A DNA stretch of 43,026 nt, from the NCBI GenBank assembly GCA_028875125.1, contig JAPPGC010000004.1:1-43026 (forward strand), in the 5' to 3' direction. A program made the translations under genes and the position numbers. How positions within the stretch are numbered: position 1 is the stretch's first letter; each line of letters begins with the position of its first letter. This stretch comes from Bacteroidota bacterium (GTDB taxonomy: Bacteria; Bacteroidota; Rhodothermia; Rhodothermales; Bin80). Positions 35,636 through 43,026 of the stretch are shown piece by piece. The notes beneath the pieces are model-generated. The model searched no databases and was not told the DNA's origin. It saw only the letters and a program-made list of their open reading frames with translations.

Positions 35636-36641
35636 AGTCAGACTGGCACAGATTGGGATCGGGCACTGGGGCAAGAATCTGTTGAGGAATTTTGATGCCA
35701 TACCGACCTGTCGTGTCATGGTCGTGTGTGATGAAAAGCCAGATGCCAGGCAATTTGTCAACGAGCGCTACCCTGGTATAGCTGTTGTCAAGGATTTCAT
35801 GGAAGTACTCGCCCGTGATGATCTTGATGGTGTAGTTATTGCAACGGAGACCCCGACTCATTTCTCAATTGCACGCACGGCCCTAGAGAATGGCTTACAT
35901 GTTTTCGTCGAGAAACCAATGGCTCAGCAGGTTAGCGAAGCGGAAACCTTGGTCAGTCTGTCCGATCAAACCGGTCGTCACTGTATGGTGGGCCACTTGC
36001 TCCTGTACCACCCTGCATTCAACTATGTGGAGGACCTGATCCAGAGCGGTACCCTTGGCGACCTATACTACATGTACAGCGTGCGCGTCAATCTTGGAAT
36101 CGTGCGTCAGCGCGAAAACGCGTTGGAAAGCCTTGCACCTCATGACCTGTCTGTTGCACTGGCCTTCCTTCAACAGCAACCGGACGCCGTTTCGGTCCAT
36201 GCCCAAGCTTACCTTCAGCCGGACATTTGTGACGTCGCGTTCTCAACTGTGTTTTTCGAGAATGGTGCATTGGCACATCTCCACACAAGTTGGCTAGATC
36301 CGCATAAAATCCGAAAAGTTACCCTGGTCGGCAGCAAGAAGATGGTCGTCATTGACGAAATGCATGGTGCGGAAAAAGTACGCATCTACGATAAGGGGGT
36401 AGATTCGCCCGGCTATGTCGGATTTGCTGAATCCATGACCACCCGTGTTGGAGATATCAATATTCCCAATATCCGTACATCAGAACCACTACACCTGGAA
36501 TGCCTGCATTTCGTTGATTGTATACGCACTGGTAAGACGCCCCGAACGGATGCACGTAACGGGTTAGCCGTTGTTCGCCTTCTCGAGGCTGCCCAAAAAT
36601 CCCTTAAAGCGGGTGGTGTTAAGATTCCGGTCAATTCCTAG
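35628..36641 (+). CDS. Gfo/Idh/MocA family NAD(P)-dependent sugar dehydrogenase, WbpB/WlbA-like
   Basis: A 337-residue oxidoreductase with an N-terminal Rossmann fold (QIGIGHWGKNLLRNF, residues 8-22), the family signature VEKPMAQ (94-100) and a C-terminal MocA-type dimerisation/substrate domain (LYYMYSVRVNLGIVRQ, LAPHDLSVALAFL with the conserved HD pair). Next to a DegT aminotransferase and a hexapeptide acetyltransferase, the likely role is oxidation of the 3-hydroxyl of UDP-GlcNAc-uronate, giving the 3-keto substrate for transamination. The final product would be a diacetamido-uronic acid for surface glycan. The 6-dehydrogenase and any epimerase needed for that pathway are not in the window. 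Substrate identity is inferred from context. Confidence 0.85.
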   Translation: MREVRLAQIGIGHWGKNLLRNFDAIPTCRVMVVCDEKPDARQFVNERYPGIAVVKDFMEVLARDDLDGVVIATETPTHFSIARTALENGLHVFVEKPMAQQVSEAETLVSLSDQTGRHCMVGHLLLYHPAFNYVEDLIQSGTLGDLYYMYSVRVNLGIVRQRENALESLAPHDLSVALAFLQQQPDAVSVHAQAYLQPDICDVAFSTVFFENGALAHLHTSWLDPHKIRKVTLVGSKKMVVIDEMHGAEKVRIYDKGVDSPGYVGFAESMTTRVGDINIPNIRTSEPLHLECLHFVDCIRTGKTPRTDARNGLAVVRLLEAAQKSLKAGGVKIPVNS

Positions 36642-36696
36642 GTCTTGCAGAAATCCTTTCCAGAGTGAAACATTTAACCCCTGCGACTGTTTTTTT

Positions 36697-36732
36697 GATT
36701 GTCGTCGACTCCATTTTTGTTGTCGTAGGACA
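36697..36732 (+). mobile_element. Relic IS21-like terminus
   Basis: GATTGTCGTCGACT (from 36697) and GTTGTCGTAGGACA (36719-36732) are two iterations 21 bp apart, ending in GGACA. They match the left-edge IS terminus (12-48) in sequence, spacing and orientation. The element interior would lie leftward, but only about 55 bp separate it from the dehydrogenase stop codon, so no IS body remains. It is a decayed or solo end within the 262-bp noncoding gap. Confidence 0.5.
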
Positions 36733-36903
36733 TGTGAGAGAGCGTATATCCCTGCAAAGCTTATGACTAGAAGCGTCCGGGCATTTCGGCACATGCTAGC
36801 AATCATTCACGGCGGCGTGCGCCTATTCACCAAAAGCCACCGGCGTCACGTGCCATCCATGCGGCTTTGAGCCGAGAATGGAGTCAGACTGACTGCATGC
36901 CCT

Positions 36904-38031
36904 ATGATTAGAATTTCACGAGTAAGCTTGGTTCTGGCGGGCTTGGTGCTTTCCACGCTCGTCGTTGCTAACGCAAGTGGACAGCGGTATAGGATCGTGG
37001 AGTTGCATCCTACGGCAGAGAATATTCCGGAGGTGACCGATCCGCGCTTTATTTTGGAAGAGGACCCCCATGTGTCCTTCGTGGGCGAAACCAGTCACGA
37101 GAAGATTACTATCGGCGTGGCTGATGGCGAGTACCACGAAATGTTTGGCAGAATCGCTACCCTAGCGCTGACGGGCAATGGAACCGTGCTGGTGGTAGAC
37201 GCCGGAAACGTCGAGGTCCGTATGTATGACTATGATGGAATCCTGCTCACCACGTTCGGCGGGTCCGGCGAGGGTCCAGGAGAGTTCCGTGACGAGCCAG
37301 ACAACATTTCTGTCGTGGACAAGGGAAGTTCAGTGTTCGTGCTCGGGTCTTTTGGCCGATTTGTCACGGCCTTTGAGCTTCAGGGGGAGTCCGCCGTCAC
37401 GGCAAAGGGGAACTTCTATACAGGATTGACCGCCCACAACGGTTGTGCGATGAATGAGCACTTCTGGGTCTATGGGTACAACCCAGGGGACGAGGGTGTG
37501 CTGCACAAGTTCACCTATGGCGGTGAGCGCGTGGCATCGTTTCTGGAGTACTACAAGTTGCCACGCCCGTATTTTGCGCAAAGGTTTTCGCGGAATGGAC
37601 TTATTGCCTGCAGCGAAGCGCACGGCATCGTGGCCCTGAATCGGCTCAACGCGCCCGTGGTGACCGGGTATAGGGAGGATGGCGAGATGGCGTGGCAAGT
37701 AAAATTGGCTGACTTTGATCCGGTCCGCATGGCGGAGTATTCTCCTCGGGCTTGGGGCTGGGATACACCCAAGCCAGGCCAGAGCATGCTTCGGTCCATC
37801 TTTACCGATCCGGCGGGCGACTTCTATGTGCAATACTTGACATTCGAAAAGAAGGGCTTCGACAATAATCCAGCCCACGGCCACTTGTTCAAGATTGATG
37901 CCCGGACAGGTGAAGGAACGTACTTGGGGATTGCGCCGGCCGTGGTGCAAGGTATTGATTCGGGCTACGTGTTCTCTACGACCAACTCCCCGTTTCCGCA
38001 AGTCGTCATACACAAGCCCAAACGAGATTGA
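36904..38031 (+). CDS. 6-bladed beta-propeller protein (NHL-like), exported
   Basis: A 375-residue protein with a signal peptide (MIRISRVSLVLAGLVLSTLVVANASGQ) and no lipobox. The propeller blades include GRIATLALTGNGTVLVVDAGNVEVRMYDYDGILLTTFG, then the diagnostic GGSGEGPGEFRDEPDNISV, FVLGSFGRFVTAFELQGE, and TDPAGDFYVQYLTF. It is in the same broad family as the lipoprotein at 307-1482 but not a close copy. Codons look more G/C-ending than in neighbouring genes (by eye), and mobile-element remnants lie on both sides, so acquisition by transfer is plausible. Ligand and role are unknown. Confidence 0.8.
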   Translation: MIRISRVSLVLAGLVLSTLVVANASGQRYRIVELHPTAENIPEVTDPRFILEEDPHVSFVGETSHEKITIGVADGEYHEMFGRIATLALTGNGTVLVVDAGNVEVRMYDYDGILLTTFGGSGEGPGEFRDEPDNISVVDKGSSVFVLGSFGRFVTAFELQGESAVTAKGNFYTGLTAHNGCAMNEHFWVYGYNPGDEGVLHKFTYGGERVASFLEYYKLPRPYFAQRFSRNGLIACSEAHGIVALNRLNAPVVTGYREDGEMAWQVKLADFDPVRMAEYSPRAWGWDTPKPGQSMLRSIFTDPAGDFYVQYLTFEKKGFDNNPAHGHLFKIDARTGEGTYLGIAPAVVQGIDSGYVFSTTNSPFPQVVIHKPKRD

Positions 38032-38788
38032 TTCAAAACGAGGTGGGTAGAGATAGTAGAGCGTCTCGTGTCACAGAACCAATCCAGCTATGAAATTCCC
38101 CCAGACGTAGTGCCCGCTACACCGGTGTGATATCCCATCATACGCGCGACGTATAACAATGGCGTTCCACGAATCAACGGCACCGCTGGTTCGCCGCCAT
38201 CTTCAGGCCCTACAAGTCCAGGCCAAGCCGCATCTTGGAGCGTTTGCAACTTGGGGGCGGTGGAGGTAGCCCATACACGTGAAGTGGAACGCTGCAGACA
38301 ACACGCCGTACTGACTCTGGCACATCCCCCTCCAACTGAGGTTACCCCCACAGCATCAGATTGCGGGGAAGGCGACTGGCTACCATTGCCTTAAATTCGA
38401 TGCAGCGTTAGGGTCGCCTCCGTGCCTTCTATCAGGCTACGACTGCCTTCTGTTGACCTTCTGCTGCAATTCTCCACAGATCGACGTCAGGCCTGCTTTT
38501 GCCTCGTCGTAGGTCTCCTGATTGTAGGTTGCATTCAACTGCTTTCTCACCGTTTCCTGATCCCGAAAAAAAGTCTCAGAAAGAGATTAGGGTAGTTCTG
38601 TATTTTTTATTATTGATGTGCGTGACAGGCTCGGGCTAGCGTTCTAGCAATCCTTAGCGAACGTCACCGAGAGCAATAGGACTATTTACAATTCCGCGTG
38701 TTAAACTAGTCTGGTAGGATCCCGCAATCATAAACGAGAAGAACGACTGTCAACTTGCCTCGTCGACAAATCCCGTCTGGACAGCCTG
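38032..38788. other. Mostly noncoding 757-bp region with transposon debris
   Basis: The middle holds an IS256-family transposase fragment (38391-38565, minus strand). A minus-strand open frame at 38088-38351 runs on from the fragment's 3' side and may be further out-of-frame decay, but I recognise no intact motif. The part 38590-38740 is AT-rich, with a T-rich stretch near 38608-38625, and probably contains the promoter of the TIGR02757 gene. Confidence 0.5.
38391..38565 (-). pseudogene. IS256-family transposase fragment, frameshifted
   Basis: Read on the minus strand from 38565, the translation is RDQETVRKQLNATYNQETYD, then EAKAGLTSICGELQQKVNRR, QS and a stop. After a frame change it continues SLIEGTEATLTLHRI. 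This follows the C-terminal part of IS256/Mutator-type transposases, where a region of the form RD-x-E-x-V-(K/R)-x-x-LN-x-x-Y precedes SLEEGLEETLTLHRLG. The DDE catalytic core and N-terminus are absent. At least one frameshift and premature stops show it is dead. The identification is from remembered family sequence and needs a database search. Confidence 0.7.
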
Positions 38789-39529
38789 GTGGCGCACTTT
38801 GAGCAACCAGATTTCATCAACGATGACCCTGTAAGCCTGTGCCATGCCTTCACAGACCGGCGCGACCAAGAGATTATTGGACTTTATGCCGCTACCTTGG
38901 CATGGGGATCTCGTGCAATCATGCTGGCAAAGCTTGAAGATCTGTGCACCCGAATGCAATTCAGGCCCCGGAGTTTTGTAGCTGGATTCAATCCCCTGCG
39001 TGACGGGATTCAGCTCTCTACTTTCGTACATCGCACATTTCAACCAGAGGACTGCATTGAATTCACGCACAACCTGAGCCTTTTGATTAACCAGTTCGGC
39101 AGTGTCGAAAATATTTTTGGCGGCCAACCCTCCGAACCTGACACCGGCGAAGCAATTGAGCGATTCAGTTTGCGTATGATGACCGTCCGCCCAAATACAT
39201 CGCCCCGGCTCCAGAAACACCTTGCACGCCCTAGCCGGAAAAGCGCGTGCAAACGCCTCTCGCTGTACTTGCGCTGGATGGTTCGCTCGGGGCCCGTAGA
39301 TTTAGGGCTATGGAACTCAATTTCTCCACGGCAACTCGTATTGCCCCTTGATATTCATTCTGGGCGTCAGGCGCGTCCTCTCGGGTTATTAAACCGAAAA
39401 ACAAATGACTGGAAGGCAGCCATTGAGTTGACCGAGGCCTGCCGCAAACTTGACAGGAACGATCCCGCCCGCTATGACTTTGCTTTATTTGGCCTTGGAG
39501 CATACGGAAACCCTTTTACAGATTCATGA
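38789..39529 (+). CDS. TIGR02757 (DUF2400) family protein
   Basis: A protein of at least 246 residues. It matches the conserved TIGR02757 pattern: FINDDPVSLCHAFTDRRDQEIIGLYAATLAWGSR at the start, HLARPSRKSACKRLSLYLRWMVR in the middle, then WNSISPRQLVLPLDIHSGRQARPLGLLNRKTNDWKAAIELT and YDFALFGLGAY. The function of the family is unknown. The start is uncertain: the first GTG is at 38789, but family-like residues (VDKSRLDSLVAHFEQPDF) continue upstream with no ATG before the stop at 38702, so a CTG near 38747, preceded by GAGAAG, is possible. It overlaps the glycosyltransferase gene by 4 bp (ATGA). Confidence 0.88.
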   Translation: MAHFEQPDFINDDPVSLCHAFTDRRDQEIIGLYAATLAWGSRAIMLAKLEDLCTRMQFRPRSFVAGFNPLRDGIQLSTFVHRTFQPEDCIEFTHNLSLLINQFGSVENIFGGQPSEPDTGEAIERFSLRMMTVRPNTSPRLQKHLARPSRKSACKRLSLYLRWMVRSGPVDLGLWNSISPRQLVLPLDIHSGRQARPLGLLNRKTNDWKAAIELTEACRKLDRNDPARYDFALFGLGAYGNPFTDS

Positions 39530-40512
39530 CCGATCACCGTTCTGACAACCCTGAAATCTGCTTGATTTTTCCGTGCTATAACGAAGAGGAGGTCCTGCCA
39601 GACTTGCTGCGCACACTCGAAACACTGGACCTGGGTATTCCAACACGCTTCCTGTTTATTGACGATGGCAGCCATGATCACACACCCAATTTGCTGAAGG
39701 AGGCATGCGCTGCGGATAAACGTATGGCATGTCTGAGCTTTTCCAGAAATTTTGGACATCAGGTTGCAGTCAGCGCCGGACTTAAGCACGCCTGCGGTGA
39801 TATCGTTGCAGTCTTGGATGCCGATCTCCAGGATCCTCCAGAGCTCTTGCAATCATTCATCGCCAAATGGCGCAATGGCTATGATGTGGTCTATGGCGTG
39901 CGGACGAATCGCAAGGAATCCTGGTTTCTGAGGATATGCTACAGTAGCTTCTATCGCCTATTGGATCGGATATCAAACATCAAAATTCCTCGAGATGCGG
40001 GCGATTTTGCATTAATGGATCGTAAGGTTGTGGACGTAATCAATACTCTGCCTGAACACAATCGGTTTGTGCGGGGCCTACGCGGTTGGGTCGGCTTCAA
40101 ACAGGTTGGGGTAAAGTATGCTCGGCCTGCCCGTTACGCGGGCAAACCAAGTTACAATATGCGGCGGCTGACTGCGCTTGCGCTGGACGGTTTATTGTCT
40201 TTTTCCGCAGCTCCTCTGAGAGTCTCCGCCTGGCTTGGTGCGGGGGCAGCGTTTCTGGGATTTTGCTATCTCGTGTACGCTCTCAGCTTATTCGTAAGCG
40301 GAAAAGATTTGCCGGAAGGCTGGACCTCCACGATTGTGCTTATTCTGTTTCTGGGAGGCGTCCAGTTGATGGTGCTGGGAATTCTGGGGGAATATCTAGG
40401 TAGAATATTCGATGAGGTTAAGGGACGTCCGCACTACGTACTGCGCGACCAGACCGGCTGGCTTACGGAAGTGGACGAGGAGCTTAGTCCATCCGACAAA
40501 ACTGCTACCTGA
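39526..40512 (+). CDS. Family 2 glycosyltransferase, polyprenyl-phosphate sugar synthase type (DPM1/GtrB-like)
   Basis: A 328-residue membrane enzyme. The GT2 domain has IFPCYNEEEVLPDLL (14-28), FIDDGSHDHTPNLL (44-57), RNFGHQVAVSAGLKHACGD and the metal/nucleotide motif VLDADLQDPPE (96-106). Two C-terminal membrane segments follow (about 228-257 and 265-285; VSAWLGAGAAFLGFCYLVYALSLF, IVLILFLGGVQLMVLGILGEYLGR). This is the bactoprenol-phosphate glucosyl/mannosyl transferase layout: it loads a sugar from a nucleotide donor onto undecaprenyl phosphate at the inner membrane for later transfer to surface glycans. The sugar is unknown. It is translationally coupled to the TIGR02757 gene and followed by the SGNH/TPR gene. 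Confidence 0.92.
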   Translation: MTDHRSDNPEICLIFPCYNEEEVLPDLLRTLETLDLGIPTRFLFIDDGSHDHTPNLLKEACAADKRMACLSFSRNFGHQVAVSAGLKHACGDIVAVLDADLQDPPELLQSFIAKWRNGYDVVYGVRTNRKESWFLRICYSSFYRLLDRISNIKIPRDAGDFALMDRKVVDVINTLPEHNRFVRGLRGWVGFKQVGVKYARPARYAGKPSYNMRRLTALALDGLLSFSAAPLRVSAWLGAGAAFLGFCYLVYALSLFVSGKDLPEGWTSTIVLILFLGGVQLMVLGILGEYLGRIFDEVKGRPHYVLRDQTGWLTEVDEELSPSDKTAT

Positions 40513-40602
40513 GCCCCGCAGGTGCATCATCAGAAGTTTCTGATATTTCAATGATTGGCCGTCATATGCCCTGCAAACTTTGTTCGTAACCCAAATTCGC
40601 GG

Positions 40603-42558
40603 ATGCCTCAAAAGGTCGGCATTGAGAAAAAAGGGGTGTTTTACGCACTGATGTGGAGCATCCCCCTGCTCTTCTTTGTACTTGTTGAAGGTGGGCTTCG
40701 GGTAATTGGCTTTGGTGAGGATTATCCACTGTTCGTGCCCGTGGAGGCTGCCCCGGATTATCTTGTCATGAACCGTGAGGTAGCTAATCGTTATTTCAAT
40801 CAGGAAGTCCGGGTACCGACTGGTCTGCACGATGCCTTTCGTGCAGTGAAAGACAGTGCTGTGGTGCGGATTTTTGTCCAGGGAGGTTCCAGTGCTGCCG
40901 GTTACCCATACTACTATGGAGGTAGTTTCTCGCGCATGCTGGAGCAGCGCCTTCAGCAGAGTTGGCCCACTCGTAAAGTAGAAGTGGTCAATGTCGCGAT
41001 GGCTGCGGTCAACTCCTACACGATTCTGGATCAGGTAGATGGAATTCTTGCCCAGTCTCCAGATGCAGTCGTGATTTACGCCGGGCATAATGAATTCTAT
41101 GGGGCGCTTGGTGTGGGCTCCTCTCAATCATTGGGACGCAACCGCCATGCGGTGAATCTGTATCTCCGACTTCAGTCGTGGCGCATACTCCAGCTGATTC
41201 GAAATGGATTGAGCCAGGTTGCACAAACGTTAGCCCGCGACCAAAACAGTTCGTCCACCCTGATGGAACGAATGGTTCGGAGACAGGAGATTGAACTAGA
41301 TTCCGATGTGTATCAGGCTGGTATGCAGCAGTTCAGGGGAAACCTGCGCAGTATTCTCAATAGGTATAAGCAGCATGGCATACCGGTATTTATTGGTACG
41401 GTGGCCAGTAATGAACGTACCCACCCCCCTTTCCAAAGTGGGCTGATGACTTCTACCGATCCAGCTCAATGGGACAGCGCCTATGACGGGGCGCTACGTT
41501 CTGGATCGCTGCCCTTATCCGTTGAGCGAATGCGTGAAGTAATTAGACTGGACTCAATGGCCGCACAATCCTGGTTCGCTTTGGGGACACTGTTAGACAG
41601 GCTAGGCGACTATGTTCAGGCTCGTCAAGCCTACATCATGGCCAAAGATTTAGATCAGCTACGTTTTCGGGCAACGGAAGAGGTGAATCAGATCATCAGG
41701 ACAGAGGCCAATAATTCGGGAGCTATACTTGTTGAAACCCAGGGTTCTCTAAGAGTACATGCAGGAGAGAATATTATCGGATCGGATTTAATGCTGGAGC
41801 ATCTGCACCCGAACCTTGATGGGTATTTCGTGCTTGCAGATGCGTTTTACGATGTGATATATGAATATCGGATCGGTGGTGAGCACATGAACTACATACC
41901 TAGAGAGGTTGCTCGATCTGAAGTTCTTTTCACGAAGGTTGATTCTATTTTTGGGGAGTTACGGTTACAGAAACTCCTGAATTCTTGGCCCTTCCAGCCA
42001 CTGGATACTCCCCCTGCACGAATTTTGGATACCAATAGAGGTTCTTCCATTGCGGAGGAGCTTGCTCATGCACTGGATGATGGAGAAATGACCTGGTTTG
42101 ACGCTACAAATCAGCTGCGGACGCACTATGCTGAATGGGGTGCGTACCACCTTGCCCTCAAGGCGAGTCTCGCACTTCTCCAGGAGTATCCTTATCTGCC
42201 ATTGCCATATGCTTATGCAGCGGATATACTGGCAGCACAGGGGCGCTTAGACGAAGCGACGGACTACTATGGTGCTGCGAATGACCTTGAAGAATCTGCC
42301 GGTATACACTTTCGATTGGGTATTCTATCTCAGCGAAAGAGACAATTGGACCTTGCAGAAGAGCACTTTGAGCGGGCGGCTATTTTAGATCCAGAGGTTC
42401 CCGAATTCCAATTCCAGCTAGCACGGAATCATATGCTCCGGGGGGATTGGACTGGTGCAAGCGAAGCGGTACAGGAACTACTAAAATTAAACCCAAATCA
42501 TGAGTCTGGACTTGCGCTGCAGCGATTATTGGACAATCGCTCTGAGCCACCGAACTAA
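40603..42558 (+). CDS. SGNH/GDSL hydrolase with C-terminal TPR repeats
   Basis: A protein of about 651 residues. I chose the first ATG (40603); an in-frame TTG at 40555 would add 16 residues. One N-terminal membrane helix (FYALMWSIPLLFFVLVEGGLRVIG, about 12-36) is followed by an SGNH domain: block I VQGGSSAAGYP (nucleophile Ser about 96), block II VVNVAMAAVNSY, block III YAGHNEFYG (about 161-167) and the His block LEHLHPNLDGYFVLADAFYD. TPR-like helices occur both within (WFALGTLLDRLGDYVQARQAYIMA) and after it (YAYAADILAAQGRLDEATDYYGAANDL; LGILSQRKRQLDLAEEHFERAAILDP; LARNHMLRGDWTGASEAVQELLKLNP). It probably removes or adds acyl groups on envelope glycans. The nearby glycosyltransferase supports that, but the substrate is unknown. 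Confidence 0.88.
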   Translation: MPQKVGIEKKGVFYALMWSIPLLFFVLVEGGLRVIGFGEDYPLFVPVEAAPDYLVMNREVANRYFNQEVRVPTGLHDAFRAVKDSAVVRIFVQGGSSAAGYPYYYGGSFSRMLEQRLQQSWPTRKVEVVNVAMAAVNSYTILDQVDGILAQSPDAVVIYAGHNEFYGALGVGSSQSLGRNRHAVNLYLRLQSWRILQLIRNGLSQVAQTLARDQNSSSTLMERMVRRQEIELDSDVYQAGMQQFRGNLRSILNRYKQHGIPVFIGTVASNERTHPPFQSGLMTSTDPAQWDSAYDGALRSGSLPLSVERMREVIRLDSMAAQSWFALGTLLDRLGDYVQARQAYIMAKDLDQLRFRATEEVNQIIRTEANNSGAILVETQGSLRVHAGENIIGSDLMLEHLHPNLDGYFVLADAFYDVIYEYRIGGEHMNYIPREVARSEVLFTKVDSIFGELRLQKLLNSWPFQPLDTPPARILDTNRGSSIAEELAHALDDGEMTWFDATNQLRTHYAEWGAYHLALKASLALLQEYPYLPLPYAYAADILAAQGRLDEATDYYGAANDLEESAGIHFRLGILSQRKRQLDLAEEHFERAAILDPEVPEFQFQLARNHMLRGDWTGASEAVQELLKLNPNHESGLALQRLLDNRSEPPN

Positions 42559-42943
42559 TTCTGTCGGCTCCACCATGAGATACGGGGCTAGGTTCTGTCT
42601 ACGGGAAGCAAACAACTCAACCGCAATCATCACAACATCAGGCTAAGCGTGTCAACTCCTTAAAGCCATATATGCTTAGATACGCAAATCGCTCTCAATA
42701 AACGCGGTTGAAATTCATGCTAGGATTCCAAGTACTTTTGTCCCCAGCTCCTGTCTCTTGGCCTGCGCCCATTCACCCCTGAGCGCGTTATAGTGGCAAT
42801 GAAAGGGCGGGAGTTCTTTTTGATAAATCTGAGTAATTTTGCGCTGTTTTGGACTACCAATTTCCCTTTCTCTGAGTGGCTGCTACCCTTGCATCTAACA
42901 ATAAATAGCCCCAAGCGGTTGTTCATGATGAGCTCAGACTGAT
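42559..42943. other. Noncoding region before the right IS end
   Basis: About 385 bp. A minus-strand open frame of 78 codons (42720-42956) runs into the IS iterons and has no recognisable motif, so I do not call it. No clear terminator for the SGNH gene is visible. Confidence 0.45.
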
Positions 42944-43026
42944 TGTTCAACGACAATTAGAATTTAAGTCAACGACAATTAGAATTTAAGTCGGAGGAGG
43001 TCGCGCAACGAGGCGTAGCAGCGAGC
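42944..43026 (+). mobile_element. Terminus of an IS21-like element with a perfect 22-bp tandem repeat (element continues to the right)
   Basis: The outer end starts TGTTCAACGACAATTAG at 42944. Just inside, a 22-bp unit beginning TCAACGACAATTAG is present twice without mismatch (42947-42968 and 42969-42990). The remaining bases, GGAGGAGGTCGCG onward, would be IS-internal, perhaps leading to a transposase start beyond the window. It mirrors the terminus at 12-48 in inverted orientation, so the whole window lies between two IS ends of one family. Assignment to IS21 rests on the TG/CA ends and iterated sites only. Confidence 0.65.

Noticed and set aside
36816..36832. TGCGCCTATTCACC resembling TGCGCCCATTCACC near 42762
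   Set aside because: A 13-of-14 match in a 43-kb window is expected by chance, and the surrounding sequence does not align.
38088..38351. Minus-strand frame ending GTPLLYVARMMGYHTG, which recalls the tail of tyrosine recombinases
   Set aside because: The catalytic Arg/His/Tyr pattern is not present and the frame follows directly on from transposase debris; resemblance is too weak to call.
42947..42990. Two perfect 22-bp repeats resembling a minimal CRISPR
   Set aside because: The units are contiguous with no spacers, only two copies, and match IS terminal iterons elsewhere in the window.

Overview
The window reads as chromosomal DNA of a free-living, probably marine member of the Bacteroidota/Rhodothermota group (Rhodothermales- or Balneolales-like). 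This is an inference from gene families. There are type IX secretion (T9SS) C-terminal sorting domains on a GH53 galactanase and a subtilisin-like protease. There are also GLPGLI-family proteins beside an outer-membrane beta-barrel protein, long VCBS/FG-GAP lipoproteins with ASPIC/UnbV domains, 6-bladed beta-propeller proteins and a choice-of-anchor-B protein. Base composition is balanced and genes are dense, with several overlapping start/stop pairs.

Layout. 1-306: terminus of an IS21-like element plus a hairpin. 307-1482 (-): beta-propeller lipoprotein. 1907-10877 (+): four overlapping genes for surface lipoproteins, three VCBS/ASPIC-UnbV proteins and one unknown small lipoprotein. 11100-13547 (-): S9 prolyl-oligopeptidase-type peptidase. 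13842-15176: secreted GH53 galactanase. 15326-21432: two tandemly duplicated GLPGLI-like genes, then a third GLPGLI gene 1 bp from a large outer-membrane beta-barrel gene. 21433-21515 (-): tRNA-Leu(UAA) abutting that stop codon. 21561-24072: a two-domain cytidine deaminase and a T9SS-exported subtilase. 24226-26310: membrane-anchored VWA protein. 26506-28653 (-): MutS2. 28711-33724: DUF885-like lipoprotein, FG-GAP/LVIVD protein and TPR protein, closed by a strong intrinsic terminator. 33796-36641: acetyltransferase, PLP aminotransferase and Gfo/Idh/MocA dehydrogenase, forming a 2,3-diamino-sugar-acid cassette. 36642-38788: a mobile-DNA-scarred stretch with an IS21-like relic end, a beta-propeller gene and an IS256-family transposase fragment. 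38789-42558: TIGR02757 protein, polyprenyl-phosphate-sugar-type glycosyltransferase and SGNH hydrolase with TPR repeats. 42559-43026: noncoding DNA, then the other terminus of an IS21-like element.

Taken together this is mostly a cell-envelope region: surface lipoproteins, exported polysaccharide- and protein-degrading enzymes, an outer-membrane barrel and surface-glycan enzymes. A few housekeeping genes are interspersed (mutS2, cytidine deaminase, tRNA-Leu). No phage, CRISPR array, toxin-antitoxin pair or recognisable defence system was found. The least conventional items are the four-gene VCBS/ASPIC operon, the cytidine deaminase whose N-terminal half is a broken copy of the catalytic domain, the duplicated GLPGLI genes, the DUF885-like protein without the expected metal-binding motif, and the iteron-bearing IS ends that bound the window and recur as a relic at 36.7 kb.
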